Of a DNA stretch of 64,000 bases, positions 8,993-19,530 are shown one piece after another. The DNA is taken from NCBI RefSeq assembly GCF_002902965.1, contig NZ_CP026109.1, forward strand, positions 434,001-498,000. Direction: 5' to 3'. Each line of letters opens with the position of its first letter. The first letter of the stretch is position 1. Origin of the DNA: Paraburkholderia hospita (lineage in GTDB: Bacteria; Pseudomonadota; Gammaproteobacteria; Burkholderiales; Burkholderiaceae). A program made the position numbers and the translations under genes. The notes under the pieces are model-generated. The model was not told the DNA's origin. It worked only from the letters and a program-made list of their open reading frames with translations, and did no database searches.

Positions 8993-10332
8993 AGCAACTC
9001 CCTGATGCGCTCGCCTTCCGGGGTGCGCGCGAGCAGCAGGCTTTCGAGCCGCCCTCGCAGCGAGTCGATGCGCACGCGTTCAACGATGTCGCGTGCAAAC
9101 GCGTATGTCAGTAGCGCCCACGCCGTGTGCTCTTCGACGCCCCGCGCACGCAAATAGAACAGCTGGTTCTCATCCAGTTGACCGACCGTCGCGCCGTGTG
9201 TGCATTTCACGTCGTCGGCGTAGATCTCGAGTTGCGGCTTCGTGTCGACTTCCGCATCGCGTGACAGCAGCAGGTTGTGATTCGCCTGATGCGTGTCCGT
9301 TTTCTGGCCATCGCGATGCACGATGATGCGGCCGTTGAACACGCCACGCGCGGCCCCGTCGAGGACGCCGCGGTAGTATTCGCGACTCGTGCAGTGCGGC
9401 GCCGCGTGATCGATGCGCGTGTGGTGATCAACGTGCTGCCGGCCGCCAACGAAATAGAGACCATTCAACGTGGCTTGCGCATTGGCGGCGTTCAGACTCG
9501 TGCCGATGCCCGTGCGCGATAACGCGGCGCCGAACGCGAACGCATGAGACGTAAAACAGCTGGCGCGTTGCTGCGCAGCAGAGACCGACGCGATATGAAA
9601 CGCCTTCGAGCCTTCCTGCTGCAACCGGTAGTGCTGCACATCCGCCTGTTCGTCAGCAACGATGCGGGTAACCGCATTGGTCCAATACGCGTCGCCGCCC
9701 AGTCCCACGAAGTGCTCGACTATCACACAGCCTGCGCGCGCACCTGCAAGCACGACATTGAACGGCTGCACCGCAAGACCGCCCTCATCGGTCAGGAACA
9801 GCATGTGCAGCGGTTGATCGATGACCTCGCCCGGCGGTAGCACGACGGCAAATCCGTCCGTCAGAAACGCCGTGCTTAGCGCGGTAAAGCCGTCAGCATA
9901 CGTCTGCGCGGCGATCGTCCCTTGCAACCGTTGCGGCATTTCTCTCAACGCCCGTGCGAGCGAGCCCACAAATACGCCATGCGGCAAGCCATTCACTTTC
10001 GACAGCCGCGGCGCATGAAGACCATTGACGAAGACCAGTCGATGCCCGGCAGGGTCGAGCGCGAGTTCATCGACGATGCCTTGCACGTCGCTACCGTCGA
10101 TGAGGCCAAGGCGGTCGGTGCGTTGCGACGCGAAATGCCAGGGACGCTTGCCGATCACCGATATGTTCGTGTATTTCCAGTCCTCGTGCCGTGTGGTCGG
10201 CAAGCCGAGCGCGTTGAACTGGTCGAACGCACTTCGGCGCACGGCCCGAAGCCACGGCAACTCAGCGCCGGGCAACCGCTTCGCGAGTTGCGCAAAAGCC
10301 TCGTGGAAGTGATCGAGAGATTCGTTTTTCAT
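8989..10332 (-). CDS. sufD: SufD, Fe-S assembly complex subunit
   Basis: A 447-residue SufD that pairs with SufB and binds SufC. The N-terminal helical part is followed by the SufB/D beta-helix core, with DHHTRIDHAAPHCTSREYYRG and the C-terminal AYADDVKCTHGATVGQLDE-type motif (CTHGATVGQLDENQLFYL), typical of the family. The start at 10332 overlaps the end of sufC by four bases. Position between sufC and sufS follows the classical sufBCDS order. Confidence 0.93.
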   Translation of the reverse strand: MKNESLDHFHEAFAQLAKRLPGAELPWLRAVRRSAFDQFNALGLPTTRHEDWKYTNISVIGKRPWHFASQRTDRLGLIDGSDVQGIVDELALDPAGHRLVFVNGLHAPRLSKVNGLPHGVFVGSLARALREMPQRLQGTIAAQTYADGFTALSTAFLTDGFAVVLPPGEVIDQPLHMLFLTDEGGLAVQPFNVVLAGARAGCVIVEHFVGLGGDAYWTNAVTRIVADEQADVQHYRLQQEGSKAFHIASVSAAQQRASCFTSHAFAFGAALSRTGIGTSLNAANAQATLNGLYFVGGRQHVDHHTRIDHAAPHCTSREYYRGVLDGAARGVFNGRIIVHRDGQKTDTHQANHNLLLSRDAEVDTKPQLEIYADDVKCTHGATVGQLDENQLFYLRARGVEEHTAWALLTYAFARDIVERVRIDSLRGRLESLLLARTPEGERIRELL

Positions 10333-11111
10333 GGATGCTCCGCACCCGCTGCACTGACTGATTGCATGGCCCCATCCTCGATCCAGCCATAGCCCTGGCG
10401 CTCCAGCTCCTGGGCCAGTTCACGCGACCCCGACTTCACGATCCAGCCGTTCGCCAGCACATGCACGCGATCCGGTACGACGTAGTCCAGCAGACGCTGA
10501 TAGTGCGTGACTAGCACGATCGCCCGGTCGGGACTGCGCATGCTGTTGACGCCCTGCGCGACGATCTGCAGTGCGTCGATGTCCAGTCCGGAATCCGTCT
10601 CGTCGAGAATGGCGAGCCGGGGCTGAAGTACCGCCATCTGCAGGATCTCGTTGCGCTTTTTTTCTCCGCCGGAAAAGCCTTCGTTCACCGCGCGATACAG
10701 CAGACTCTCGTCCATCCGCATCAGCGTCATTCTGTCCTTCACCAGTTGCAGAAATTCCATCGCGTCGAGTTCCGGCTCGCCACGATGCCGGCGCTGTGCG
10801 TTCAATGCCGCCTTGAGCAGGTAGACGTTGCTCACACCGGGTATCTCAACGGGATACTGGAACGCGAGAAACAGTCCTTCGTGCGCGCGTTCTTCGGGCG
10901 CGAGCGCCAGCAGATCGCGACCGAGATACACGACCGCGCCGCCGGTAACGACACAGTCTTCACGCCCGGCCAGCGCGTGGGCAAGCGTGCTCTTGCCCGA
11001 GCCGTTCGGGCCCATGATCGCGTGCACCTCGCCGGCTTTCACGCTCAGATCGATGCCGCGCAGAATCTTCTTGCCGTCGACTTCGACTTGCAGACGACTG
11101 ATTTCAAGCAT
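10329..11111 (-). CDS. sufC: SufC, ATPase of the SufBCD complex
   Basis: A 260-residue cytoplasmic ABC-type ATPase that powers the SufBCD scaffold. The Walker A motif is GPNGSGKSTLA, the signature is FSGGEKKRNEILQM, Walker B is LAILDETDSGLDIDAL and the H-loop is VLVTHYQRLL. The ETDSGLD form of Walker B is specific for SufC. The gene starts 28 nt after the sufB stop and overlaps sufD by four bases. Confidence 0.95.
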   Translation of the reverse strand: MLEISRLQVEVDGKKILRGIDLSVKAGEVHAIMGPNGSGKSTLAHALAGREDCVVTGGAVVYLGRDLLALAPEERAHEGLFLAFQYPVEIPGVSNVYLLKAALNAQRRHRGEPELDAMEFLQLVKDRMTLMRMDESLLYRAVNEGFSGGEKKRNEILQMAVLQPRLAILDETDSGLDIDALQIVAQGVNSMRSPDRAIVLVTHYQRLLDYVVPDRVHVLANGWIVKSGSRELAQELERQGYGWIEDGAMQSVSAAGAEHP

Positions 11112-11139
11112 GGTTCAAATCCCTCGCGAATCGTCCTGG

Positions 11140-12584
<1,445 letters not shown>

Positions 12585-12588
<4 letters not shown>

Positions 12589-13091
12589 GCATGGCCTCCG
12601 TCAATTGTCTTTCGCGCCAGTGGCGTCGCACCCGCGCGGCGGCTGGGGACGCTACGCGCACGGATCGCGCTGATATCGACCGTGCGCAAGGTCGGTCCCG
12701 CCATGTCCGCCAGCGTGACCTGCTGCAACGCCTCGTAGATCACGCGATTGACCTTCTGCCAGTTGGCGCGCACCGCGCACACACCCTCCTGGATGCACAA
12801 GCCAGGCATCGTGCTGCATTCGGTGATCCCGATCGGGCCGTCAACCGCGGCGATCACCTCCGCCAGCGTGATCCGCGTGGGCGGCCGCGGCAGCAGGTAA
12901 CCGCCGTTCGCGCCCCGCAGCGACTCCACCACACCACCCCGAGTCAGGACTTTCAGCACCTTTGCCACGGTCGGCATCGCGACGCCGGTCGCCGCCGTAA
13001 TGCTGCTAGCGCTATGGACGGCGTCCGGGTCGCGCGCCATCGCGGTCATGATCACCGTGCCGTAGTCGGCGAGTTTGCTCATACGCAACAT
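12585..13091 (-). CDS. Rrf2-family SUF operon regulator
   Basis: A 168-residue winged-helix Rrf2 protein ([14 protein letters not shown], recognition region [19 protein letters not shown], wing [12 protein letters not shown]). Cysteines lie in [19 protein letters not shown], which matches the three-cysteine [2Fe-2S] ligand spacing seen in IscR/SufR-type sensors. It probably represses the suf operon when Fe-S supply is adequate. It is the first gene of the operon and is coupled to sufB. Two ATGs are possible, 13091 (with AAGAGA upstream) and 13082. A palindrome immediately upstream is the likely operator. Confidence 0.88.
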
Positions 13092-13110
13092 CGGAATATC
13101 TCTTGTTTTA

Positions 13111-13130
13111 AACAGGACCGGTTTGGTCCA
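13111..13130 (-). promoter_or_regulatory. Palindromic operator-like site at the suf promoter
   Basis: The perfect inverted repeat GGACC (13115-13119), 5-nt spacer, GGTCC (13125-13129) lies 24 nt upstream of the Rrf2 regulator start. On the minus strand it is followed by TTTAAA, a possible -10 element. Position and symmetry suit an autoregulatory Rrf2 binding site; binding is inferred. Confidence 0.55.
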
Positions 13131-13479
13131 GATTACAGCGAAATGGAATCGGCACGTTTACAATGAAAGACACGGGCCTGCGTGGGAATTCATGGCCACG
13201 TCGCCATCCGCTTCGCGTTTACTGGGAAGTATTTCGATATACGACGCGTCCCTTTGTTTCATTGTAGACCTGTCTTCAGGACCTTGTCAGGGCTATGTAA
13301 ATATCAAAGCCGAAATGAGAGCCTCGCAAACCGAAGTCGTCCATGCATTGTGAGCTTTTGACTATATGTTGCCCCGCCGATGCCGCCCGACACAAAGCCA
13401 AATCGCTGTCCTCCGCAAAAACTCGACCAAAGCAGAACGGTGGCCAGCAGTGCAGGATTGCGTACGGCATGGAAACCGC

Positions 13480-14658
13480 ATGATTGCGCTCATCACGATT
13501 GCCATTTCACTACTATCGGACGTGTGCGGATTGGTCATCCTGCTGTTTCGTCCGCGCGGTGCCCTGATGGCCGAAAACCTCTTCCAGCGCCGTCAACTCG
13601 CGTTGTATCGGGAGGGAAGCGTGACGCCACACCGCATCGATGCGGCAGCGCGCATCAGACTCACCTTGCTACCGCGGCCGTTCGACTGGCGCGCGGCACT
13701 CGTGGTGGTACGTCCCGAGACGCTCGTTCGTTGGCACCGCGCCGGTTTCCGATTGTTGTGGCGTGTAAGGTCACGTGTGGGGCGTCCGCCGATTCCATTT
13801 GAACTGCGCCAACTGATTCGGCGCCTGGCAGCCGAGAATCTGCCCTGGGGCGAAGAGCGCATTGCCAACGAACTGCTCCTGAAACCTGGGTTGCGGGTTT
13901 CGCCACGGACTGTCAGAAAGTACATGTCGCGGCACCCACCGCGTCTGCCGCGTGGCGATCAGCGTTGGTCGACCTTCCTGCGCAATCACGCCCAGGCGAT
14001 CGTTGCGTGCGACTTCTTCCTCATCGTCACCGCGACCTTCGGCCAACTCTACGTCTTTGTGATGATCGAACATGAGTCGCGCCGGCTGGTGCATATGAAC
14101 GTGACGCCCCACCCTTCGGCAGTCTGGACGCTACAACAACTGCGGGAAGCAATCGTTTTCGGGGACGGTTACCGATACCTCCTCCATGATCGCGATAGCA
14201 TCTTTGCCTGGCATCTGGACGAGTCCATCAGCCGACTCGGGCTGACCGTGCTGAAGTCGCCACCACGGACGCCGACTGCCAATGCGATCTGCGAGCGAGT
14301 CATCGGCACGATTCAGCGCGAGTGCCTTGACTGGCTGATACCGCTCTCCGCGTCGCATCTGAGATCGATCCTGAAAAGCTGGACGGAGCACTACAACCGC
14401 GGACGTCCTCATATGTCCCTGGGACCGGGTGTCCCTGATCCGCCGGCCGATCTTGCACCGATCCCCCATGAGAATTCCCGTCATCACGCTGACCGGTGCC
14501 TTGTTGTGCACGCGAAAACGGTTCTTGGCGAGCTCCACCACGAGTATTCACTGGTGCCGCTGGCACTTGTTCAGCACAACCGACGGCGCACGCGGACCAG
14601 GATTAGCGGAGTAACGGTACGCCCACTGTGGATTGCAAGCCACTGCATCCTAAGGTGA
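13480..14658 (+). CDS. Solo integrase-core (DDE) transposase
   Basis: A 392-residue rve-type transposase. The DDE residues appear in ACDFFLIV, LHDRDSIF and AICERVIGTIQRECLDW, and the C-terminal motif is YNRGRPHMSLGPG. This is the single-ORF integrase type common in Burkholderiales, similar to the broken copy at 34635-35656. The start at ATG 13480 (MIALITIAISLL) is chosen because the upstream part of the frame lacks coding character. The last 40 residues diverge from the usual ending, and no clear terminal inverted repeats were found, so activity is doubtful. Confidence 0.7.
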   Translation: MIALITIAISLLSDVCGLVILLFRPRGALMAENLFQRRQLALYREGSVTPHRIDAAARIRLTLLPRPFDWRAALVVVRPETLVRWHRAGFRLLWRVRSRVGRPPIPFELRQLIRRLAAENLPWGEERIANELLLKPGLRVSPRTVRKYMSRHPPRLPRGDQRWSTFLRNHAQAIVACDFFLIVTATFGQLYVFVMIEHESRRLVHMNVTPHPSAVWTLQQLREAIVFGDGYRYLLHDRDSIFAWHLDESISRLGLTVLKSPPRTPTANAICERVIGTIQRECLDWLIPLSASHLRSILKSWTEHYNRGRPHMSLGPGVPDPPADLAPIPHENSRHHADRCLVVHAKTVLGELHHEYSLVPLALVQHNRRRTRTRISGVTVRPLWIASHCILR

Positions 14659-15186
14659 TACGGGTGATGCGTGGTCCCGGATAAATTCTCGCATTAACTC
14701 GGCGACGAGATCAAAGTATCGCCGGCACGCGACCGTTACCTCCGTTTCCGTACCGAGCAGTCCAAAATGATACGCGGGGCGCTCGATGTTAGGGGCGTGC
14801 TGCCGGTGGCGGCCAAATGATTGAAAGCTGTACAGCGGGTCCCCGAATTCACCGGCTGCAATTTCTATGTACGGGATGGATACCGAAGACAGGTTGACGT
14901 CCGCTCCCGTCTCGTGCAGTTCAACATTTCGTTGGTCCCTCATAAAATTGCACAGGTCACGCTCGTCCTTAGAGCGCCGTGCAAACCACTTAGGGAACCA
15001 AGCGTCGTATCGCTGCTTTTCTTCCTTCTGAAGCACAAGAGTCACACTTCGTGCGGCGGACAGGAACGCACTGAGATAGAACAGGAAAGCTTCCGGTTCA
15101 TTCCGCACAGACCGCCGACGCTCATCGATCAGCCGTTGAAGAAAGAAATCGGCTTCCCGTAACTTCCTTTGAGTTGCTTCAATCAT
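14650..15186 (-). CDS. HEPN-like hypothetical protein
   Basis: A 178-residue, largely helical protein beginning MIEATQRKLREADFFLQRL. The stretch FMRDQRNVELHETG contains an R-x4-H motif (RNVELH) after an Rxx pattern, the hallmark of HEPN domains, which often act as RNases in toxin-antitoxin or phage-defence settings. Assignment rests on this motif and the helical, four-bundle-like pattern only. No antitoxin-like partner is adjacent: the next gene is a TPR remnant and its 3' end overlaps the integrase stop by 9 bp in convergent orientation. It could also be an uncharacterised housekeeping protein. Confidence 0.55.
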   Translation of the reverse strand: MIEATQRKLREADFFLQRLIDERRRSVRNEPEAFLFYLSAFLSAARSVTLVLQKEEKQRYDAWFPKWFARRSKDERDLCNFMRDQRNVELHETGADVNLSSVSIPYIEIAAGEFGDPLYSFQSFGRHRQHAPNIERPAYHFGLLGTETEVTVACRRYFDLVAELMREFIRDHASPVSP

Positions 15187-15252
15187 AGCCCCCTCTTCAG
15201 TGCGTTGAGGCGACCGCCGTTAGTGCCTACGACCGAGCCTAGACCCCGTCTA

Positions 15253-15573
15253 TCAAAAGCCCTGGATACGGCGGTACCCGTTGTAGTGCCGGAGCGCGCC
15301 TTGCTTGTCCCCTCGAAGTTCCTTAAGTCTTGCAAGGTTGTAGTGTGCATCCGCGTAGTCCGGCTCAATCGCGAGGCACTTTCTGTAGCCATTCAGCGCA
15401 TCCTCGGCGCAGTCTAGCTCTTCCAGGGCAACGGCGCGGTTGAAGTGTGGCTGGCAATCGTCCGGGGAGAAGAATTCCAAAAACCTGTCAAACACTGCCA
15501 GCGCTTCTTCGCAGCGTCCCTCTTCACACAAGAGAACGCCCAGGTTGGTGTACCCGATCAGGTGGTTCCTCAA
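15253..15573 (-). pseudogene. Tetratricopeptide-repeat protein, C-terminal remnant
   Basis: About 100 residues with three TPR units (YTNLGVLLCEEGRCEEALAVF; HFNRAVALEELDCAEDAL; HYNLARLKELRGDKQGAL) and a normal stop. There is no ATG at the start: the frame opens only at TTG 15573, where it is joined directly to the end of a Ku gene remnant. The N-terminal part has therefore been lost. TPR arrays mediate protein contacts; the partner is unknown. Confidence 0.6.
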
Positions 15574-15894
15574 TCTTTTCGACGCGCTTGATGCCTATGC
15601 GCTCCTTCGTGGCAAGGGCGGCAACATCGCCTGCAGAAGCTTTGGCCCTGGTGGCTGGTCGCCTGGCCTTGACTCCTTTTGGCCAGGCTCGCGCGGAGCG
15701 CATCCATCAGATCAATGACCTCGCCGGTAGCGGACACTTCCAGCTGTTCGGGCGTCACAATCTGCTTGCCGGCAATCTTCTCGTCGATAGCGCTGAGAAC
15801 GCGCTTCTTTTCCTCGTCTTCGTACTGCGTCGGGTCGTAGTTTTCCTCGGCAATCTGGTCGATGAGCTGTAATGCCAGTTTAAGCTCAGGTTAC
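15574..15894 (-). pseudogene. Ku (NHEJ) protein, C-terminal remnant
   Basis: The minus-strand frame encodes ELKLALQLIDQIAEENYDP and YEDEEKKRVLSAIDEKIAGK, then EVIDLMDALRASLAK, the characteristic C-terminal part of bacterial Ku, the DNA-end-binding protein of non-homologous end joining. A stop (TAA) lies just upstream of PELKL near 15895 and no N-terminal Ku core is present. After ASLAK the lysine/alanine-rich Ku tail (ATRAKASAGDVAALATKER) continues in another frame. Truncated and frameshifted, so not functional. No ligD is visible nearby. Confidence 0.7.
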
Positions 15895-16166
15895 GTTTCG
15901 ACGCGGACTCAGACCGGGCTCAATACAAAATGCAGGCTCCGCCAGCCCCCTGCTGCGGGAGTTCTTCAGCGTACCGCCGACCGCTAGAGATAGCGATCAA
16001 AGTGGCGCCCGTTGAGCAATCCGTCAATGTCTTTCAGCTTACGCATTGGCTCCTGCTCATCAAAAACTCGCGCGTACAGACCGACGCATCCGAATTGCAC
16101 CACTGCCATTTACATTTGGCACGGTGTATGCGTGACTGAGAATCTCACCTGGTCATTTGGGAAATC

Positions 16167-16463
16167 ATGCTGACCCGAAAATTTACCTACGTAACCTGTC
16201 CGTGCGGACATCGCGGTGCCATCGTCGAGACCGGAAACGCTGAGCAACGTTCGGCCGCTTGGTACATGGCGAGCCTGCGCGATCTCGATCACAAGGGTAC
16301 TTACGACGGACCTGACGATCTATTTGGGGAGATGAGCCCGTCCTGCCCGAAGTGTGGTGCCTCGCTCACGCCGAGCCATATTTCTTCACAGACGCTGCGA
16401 GGGTTTGCGTCCCGCGGCGAGCGTGCGATGTCAAGTGTTGTGGGTGCAGGTTCTCGCCTGTGA
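16167..16463 (+). CDS. Small zinc-ribbon-like hypothetical protein
   Basis: A 98-residue protein starting MLTRKFTYVTCPCGHRG. The pairs TCPC and SCPKCG, about 50 residues apart, suggest a zinc ribbon of the CxC-CxxC type. The body (YMASLRDLDHKGTYDGPDDLF) looks like a small conserved protein of unknown role. The last 20 residues lose this character, so a late frameshift is possible. The start follows GGGAAATC. Function unknown. Confidence 0.5.
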   Translation: MLTRKFTYVTCPCGHRGAIVETGNAEQRSAAWYMASLRDLDHKGTYDGPDDLFGEMSPSCPKCGASLTPSHISSQTLRGFASRGERAMSSVVGAGSRL

Positions 16464-16559
16464 TAAGACGGGACGCTCGCTTTGTAGGAAGTACACGCCG
16501 GCGGATCGTCGCCGTTATGTAGTTGAAGCAAATAGAACGCGCGACATTTCATTCGCCGC

Positions 16560-16830
16560 GCGATGCGCACAACGACCCCGCGTCAGATGGCCCTTCACGG
16601 CGTCGACCGTGAGGTCGAGGAGGGCAGCGACGCCGCCTCGGACATTGCCGACCCTGCCAGCCCTGCCCCCGTGTTGATGCGCGAGGAAGCGGTCAAGACC
16701 GCGGTGTCGCGCTTTGCGGCGCTCCCCACTCTCCAGCGGAGCGTCGCGTCATCTTTAAGGACGTGCGTTGGCCGATAGAGCATGTTCTCCGGCCTCGGCC
16801 TGGTGAGGAATCCATTTGCGATTCGTTCTG
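16560..16830 (+). pseudogene. ECF-type sigma-70 factor fragment
   Basis: RQMALHGVDREVEEGSDAAS and the region-4 opening FAALPTLQRSV match sigma-70/ECF factors. The expected continuation VILKDV appears one frame away as VIFKDVRWPIEHVL, so there is a frameshift near 16745, and regions 1 and 2 are absent upstream. A decayed remnant only. Confidence 0.4.
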
Positions 16831-16833
16831 GCG

Positions 16834-18360
16834 TCAAGGTGAGTCGCGCTCCATCTCGACTTCTGCCCGCAGACTTTCTGCATCGCGATAGATAGAGGCC
16901 GCGGCGACGACACGTCCGTCTCGCTTGTAGCGCAACACACAGTCGCGTCCTGCAATATTGCCGTCAACCGAGATCTCATCCCAGCTGTCCGCGTGCCCGA
17001 CATAGTTGATCGGGACATCGTAGTGCTGGCTCCAGAAGAATGGCACGGCGTCAAACTTCTCATGTCCGCCAATCAAGTTCATCGCCGCCGTTTGTCCCTG
17101 GCGTTGAGCGACAACCCAATGCTCCACGCGAATGGCCGCGCCGCTGTGCGGATCCGGCCAGCGAGCGATGTCGCCAGCAGCGAAGACGCGAGGCGCGCTT
17201 GTCTGCAAGCAGGCATCGACCATCACGCCGCGGTCGATCGCGAGGCCGGCTTGCTCGGCCAGCGCCAGGCGTGGCCGCACGCCGACGCCGACGACCACCA
17301 AATCGGCCTCCACGTTGCCGCCCGCTTTAAGCGATACCTGCTGCGTGTCGATCGCGCTGGCGGTGTTCCCGAGGTGGAAGACGACGCCGTGTTCCTGATG
17401 CAACCGCTGCAAGAAGTCACCCATCTGTGGCCCAAGCACACGTTCCATCGGACGCTGCTCTGGCGCCACGACGTGTACTTCTAGTCCACGCGCGCGCAAT
17501 GACACCGCCACTTCCAGTCCGATGAAGCTAGCCCCCATCACGACCGCGCGTCGCGCGCTCGCCGCGCGAGCGATGATGGCGCGGCAGTCGGCCAGCGAGC
17601 GAAGGGTATGCACATGCGGCAAATCCATGCCGCGGATCGGCAAGCGAACCGCTTCGGCTCCCGTGGCTAGCAGTAAACGGTCGTAGGGCACCTTGCTCCC
17701 ATCCGCGAACTCCACTTCCTGCGCGGCGACGTGAAGGCGTACGACGCCGGCCTTCAGCCGCAGATCAATGCGTTGATCTGCGTAGAAAGCGTCGTCGCGA
17801 AGCGGCACCCACTCCTCAGGCGCGCTGCCGGCCAAATAGTCCTTGGAGAGATTTGGCCGGTCCACGGGCGGCGCCTCGTCGTCGCTCAGCATCGTGAGAC
17901 TGCCCACGTAGCCGAGGCGCCGCAGACGCTCAGCAGCGGCGAAACCTGCAGCCCCTGCGCCGACGATGACGATCTTCTGTGGCGCTCCGGCCGGCGCGGA
18001 CACCGAACCGGCAGGTGGAGCTTTTTTGTGCAGAACGACAACCTTGTCGCCCCGAACCTCCGTGGACCAGCACGCGACAGGGCTCAGAGCCGGAGCCCGC
18101 ACCGCTTCCCCCGTGCGCAGGCTGAAGCAGGCGTGATGCCATGGGCACCGTACCGTGCCCCCGACGATCAACCCTTCGGCGAGCGGGCCGTGGTAGTGAG
18201 TACAGGCAGCGTCAATAGCGAAGAATTCATCACCGAGCCGTGCAATCAGCACCGCGTCATTACCGACGTGACCTGACAACAGGCCAGCTCCGCCGAGCGA
18301 TTCGATGGGCACGCCCTGCGCCAGATCAGGACCGCTTTCATTCGATGTATCACTGCTCAT
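16834..18360 (-). CDS. Rieske/FAD-dependent oxidoreductase (AIF/ferredoxin-reductase type)
   Basis: A 508-residue fusion. Residues 15-115 form a Rieske domain with CTHYHG and CPWHHACF binding a [2Fe-2S] cluster. From about residue 127 comes a two-dinucleotide-fold flavin reductase with FAD motif IVIVGAGAAGFAAAE, NAD(P)H motif RRAVVMGASFIGLEVA and FAD-binding VFAAGDIARWPD. Such AIFM3-like enzymes pass electrons from NAD(P)H to ferredoxins or dioxygenases. ATG 18360 is preceded by an excellent ribosome binding site (CGGAGGTCGAC). No oxygenase partner is adjacent; the upstream neighbour is a decayed membrane-protein gene. Confidence 0.88.
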   Translation of the reverse strand: MSSDTSNESGPDLAQGVPIESLGGAGLLSGHVGNDAVLIARLGDEFFAIDAACTHYHGPLAEGLIVGGTVRCPWHHACFSLRTGEAVRAPALSPVACWSTEVRGDKVVVLHKKAPPAGSVSAPAGAPQKIVIVGAGAAGFAAAERLRRLGYVGSLTMLSDDEAPPVDRPNLSKDYLAGSAPEEWVPLRDDAFYADQRIDLRLKAGVVRLHVAAQEVEFADGSKVPYDRLLLATGAEAVRLPIRGMDLPHVHTLRSLADCRAIIARAASARRAVVMGASFIGLEVAVSLRARGLEVHVVAPEQRPMERVLGPQMGDFLQRLHQEHGVVFHLGNTASAIDTQQVSLKAGGNVEADLVVVGVGVRPRLALAEQAGLAIDRGVMVDACLQTSAPRVFAAGDIARWPDPHSGAAIRVEHWVVAQRQGQTAAMNLIGGHEKFDAVPFFWSQHYDVPINYVGHADSWDEISVDGNIAGRDCVLRYKRDGRVVAAASIYRDAESLRAEVEMERDSP

Positions 18361-18522
18361 GTCGACCTCCGTGGGCGCTTGACCCCGGTAGCAAGGGCGA
18401 GTAATCGCCCCGGGGCGCTGATGGCGACCGACTGCCATAGCCGACCGGCCGGCTCGGTTTCATCGGAGCGCCTCGACACCCGACGTCGCAGGTTACCGGC
18501 TGGATCGGTCACCCCGGCGCGA

Positions 18523-18880
18523 TTACCCGCGTGCCGAGAACGTTGCCACCACCGAGCGGATAAATCCAACGGCCGCCGGCAGCGCATGCACGACCACCAG
18601 CGCCCTGGGCAGCCACCGCTTCTTCCAATGGTAGCCCAGGTTCATCGGGACACCGCCACCGGCGGCAACCACAAACAGCACCGTGGCGTAGATCGCCAAG
18701 CTCGGCAGGCCGACCGTTGCTGCAGCGTAGATCGGCGGCGTCACGGCGATGCCGCGAGGAAACCATGCAGCATTGCGAGCGATGTGGGCGGATAGTCCTT
18801 GCCAGCAAAGCGGACCACCACGCTGATGGCCAGAAGTCCATAGCAGTCGTCCGTACCCTATCGAGTCCGACGCTCAACGA
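18523..18880 (-). pseudogene. Small membrane protein, frameshifted
   Basis: AISVVVRFAGKDYPP with LAMLHGFLA (18880-18760) and, in another frame, AATVGLPSLAIYATVLFVVA with GYHWKKR (18744-18530) look like the two halves of one four-helix membrane protein of about 130 residues. A frame change near 18755 separates them and no good start is present. It lies upstream of the Rieske/FAD reductase in the same direction and may once have been its partner. The family is not identified. Confidence 0.5.
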
Positions 18881-18927
18881 ATGGCCGCTCATGAGCGAAG
18901 CCAGGGACCGGATTCGACCGGGTGTGT

Positions 18928-18967
18928 GAAAACGCGTTGATCGCCTATATTTAGTCAACACGTTTTC
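18928..18967. repeat. Inverted repeat just upstream of the IS1182 fragment
   Basis: GAAAACGCGTTGA (18928-18940) and TCAACACGTTTTC (18955-18967) are inverted copies with one mismatch. They sit 12 nt before the IS1182 transposase start and are either its terminal region or a regulatory palindrome. Confidence 0.6.
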
Positions 18968-18979
18968 CGATGGTGGCCC

Positions 18980-19530
18980 ATGAAGCGATTCATCGAAAGC
19001 GCGGCTCGAGAGCAAATCGCGTTGCTACCTGAGTCTCTCGACGATTACGTCGACGCCGAGAACCCCGTACGCGTGATTGACGTCTTCGTCGATGAGCTTG
19101 ATCTGGTGAGTCTTGGCTTCGAGCGTGCTTCGCCCGCCTTAACCGGCCGACCGTCATATCACCCATCTACCTTGCTCAAACTCCACATTTACGGGTACCT
19201 GAATCGGCTCCAATCTAGTCGTCGTCTCGAGCGAGAAGCACAGCGGAACCTCGAGCTGATCTGGCTGACGGGCCGCTTGACTCCAGACTTCACGACCATC
19301 GCTGATTTCCGAAAGGACAACGGCGATTCGATCCGCAAGGTCTGTCGGGAGTTTGTATTGCTTTGCCGGCGGTTGAAACTATTCACAGATGCTGCGGTTG
19401 CCATCGATGGCAGCAAATTCAAAGCGGTGAACAACCGCGACAAGAACTTCACCGACCGCAAAATCCAGGCTCGAATGGAGCAACTCGAGCAAGCCATCGC
19501 ACGCTACATGAACGAACTGGATCGCGATGA
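18980..19530 (+). pseudogene. IS1182 family transposase, 5' half only
   Basis: ATG 18980 opens the typical IS1182 N terminus (MKRFIESAAREQIALLPE, then YHPSTLLKLHIYGYLNRLQS and LIWLTGRLTPDFTTIADFR) and reaches the first catalytic-region motif AAVAIDGSKFKAVN. The frame is lost at about 19530 where an IS701 transposase begins. The remaining two thirds of the protein are not found on the other side of the IS701 gene, so this is a chimeric junction rather than a clean insertion. Confidence 0.8.
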
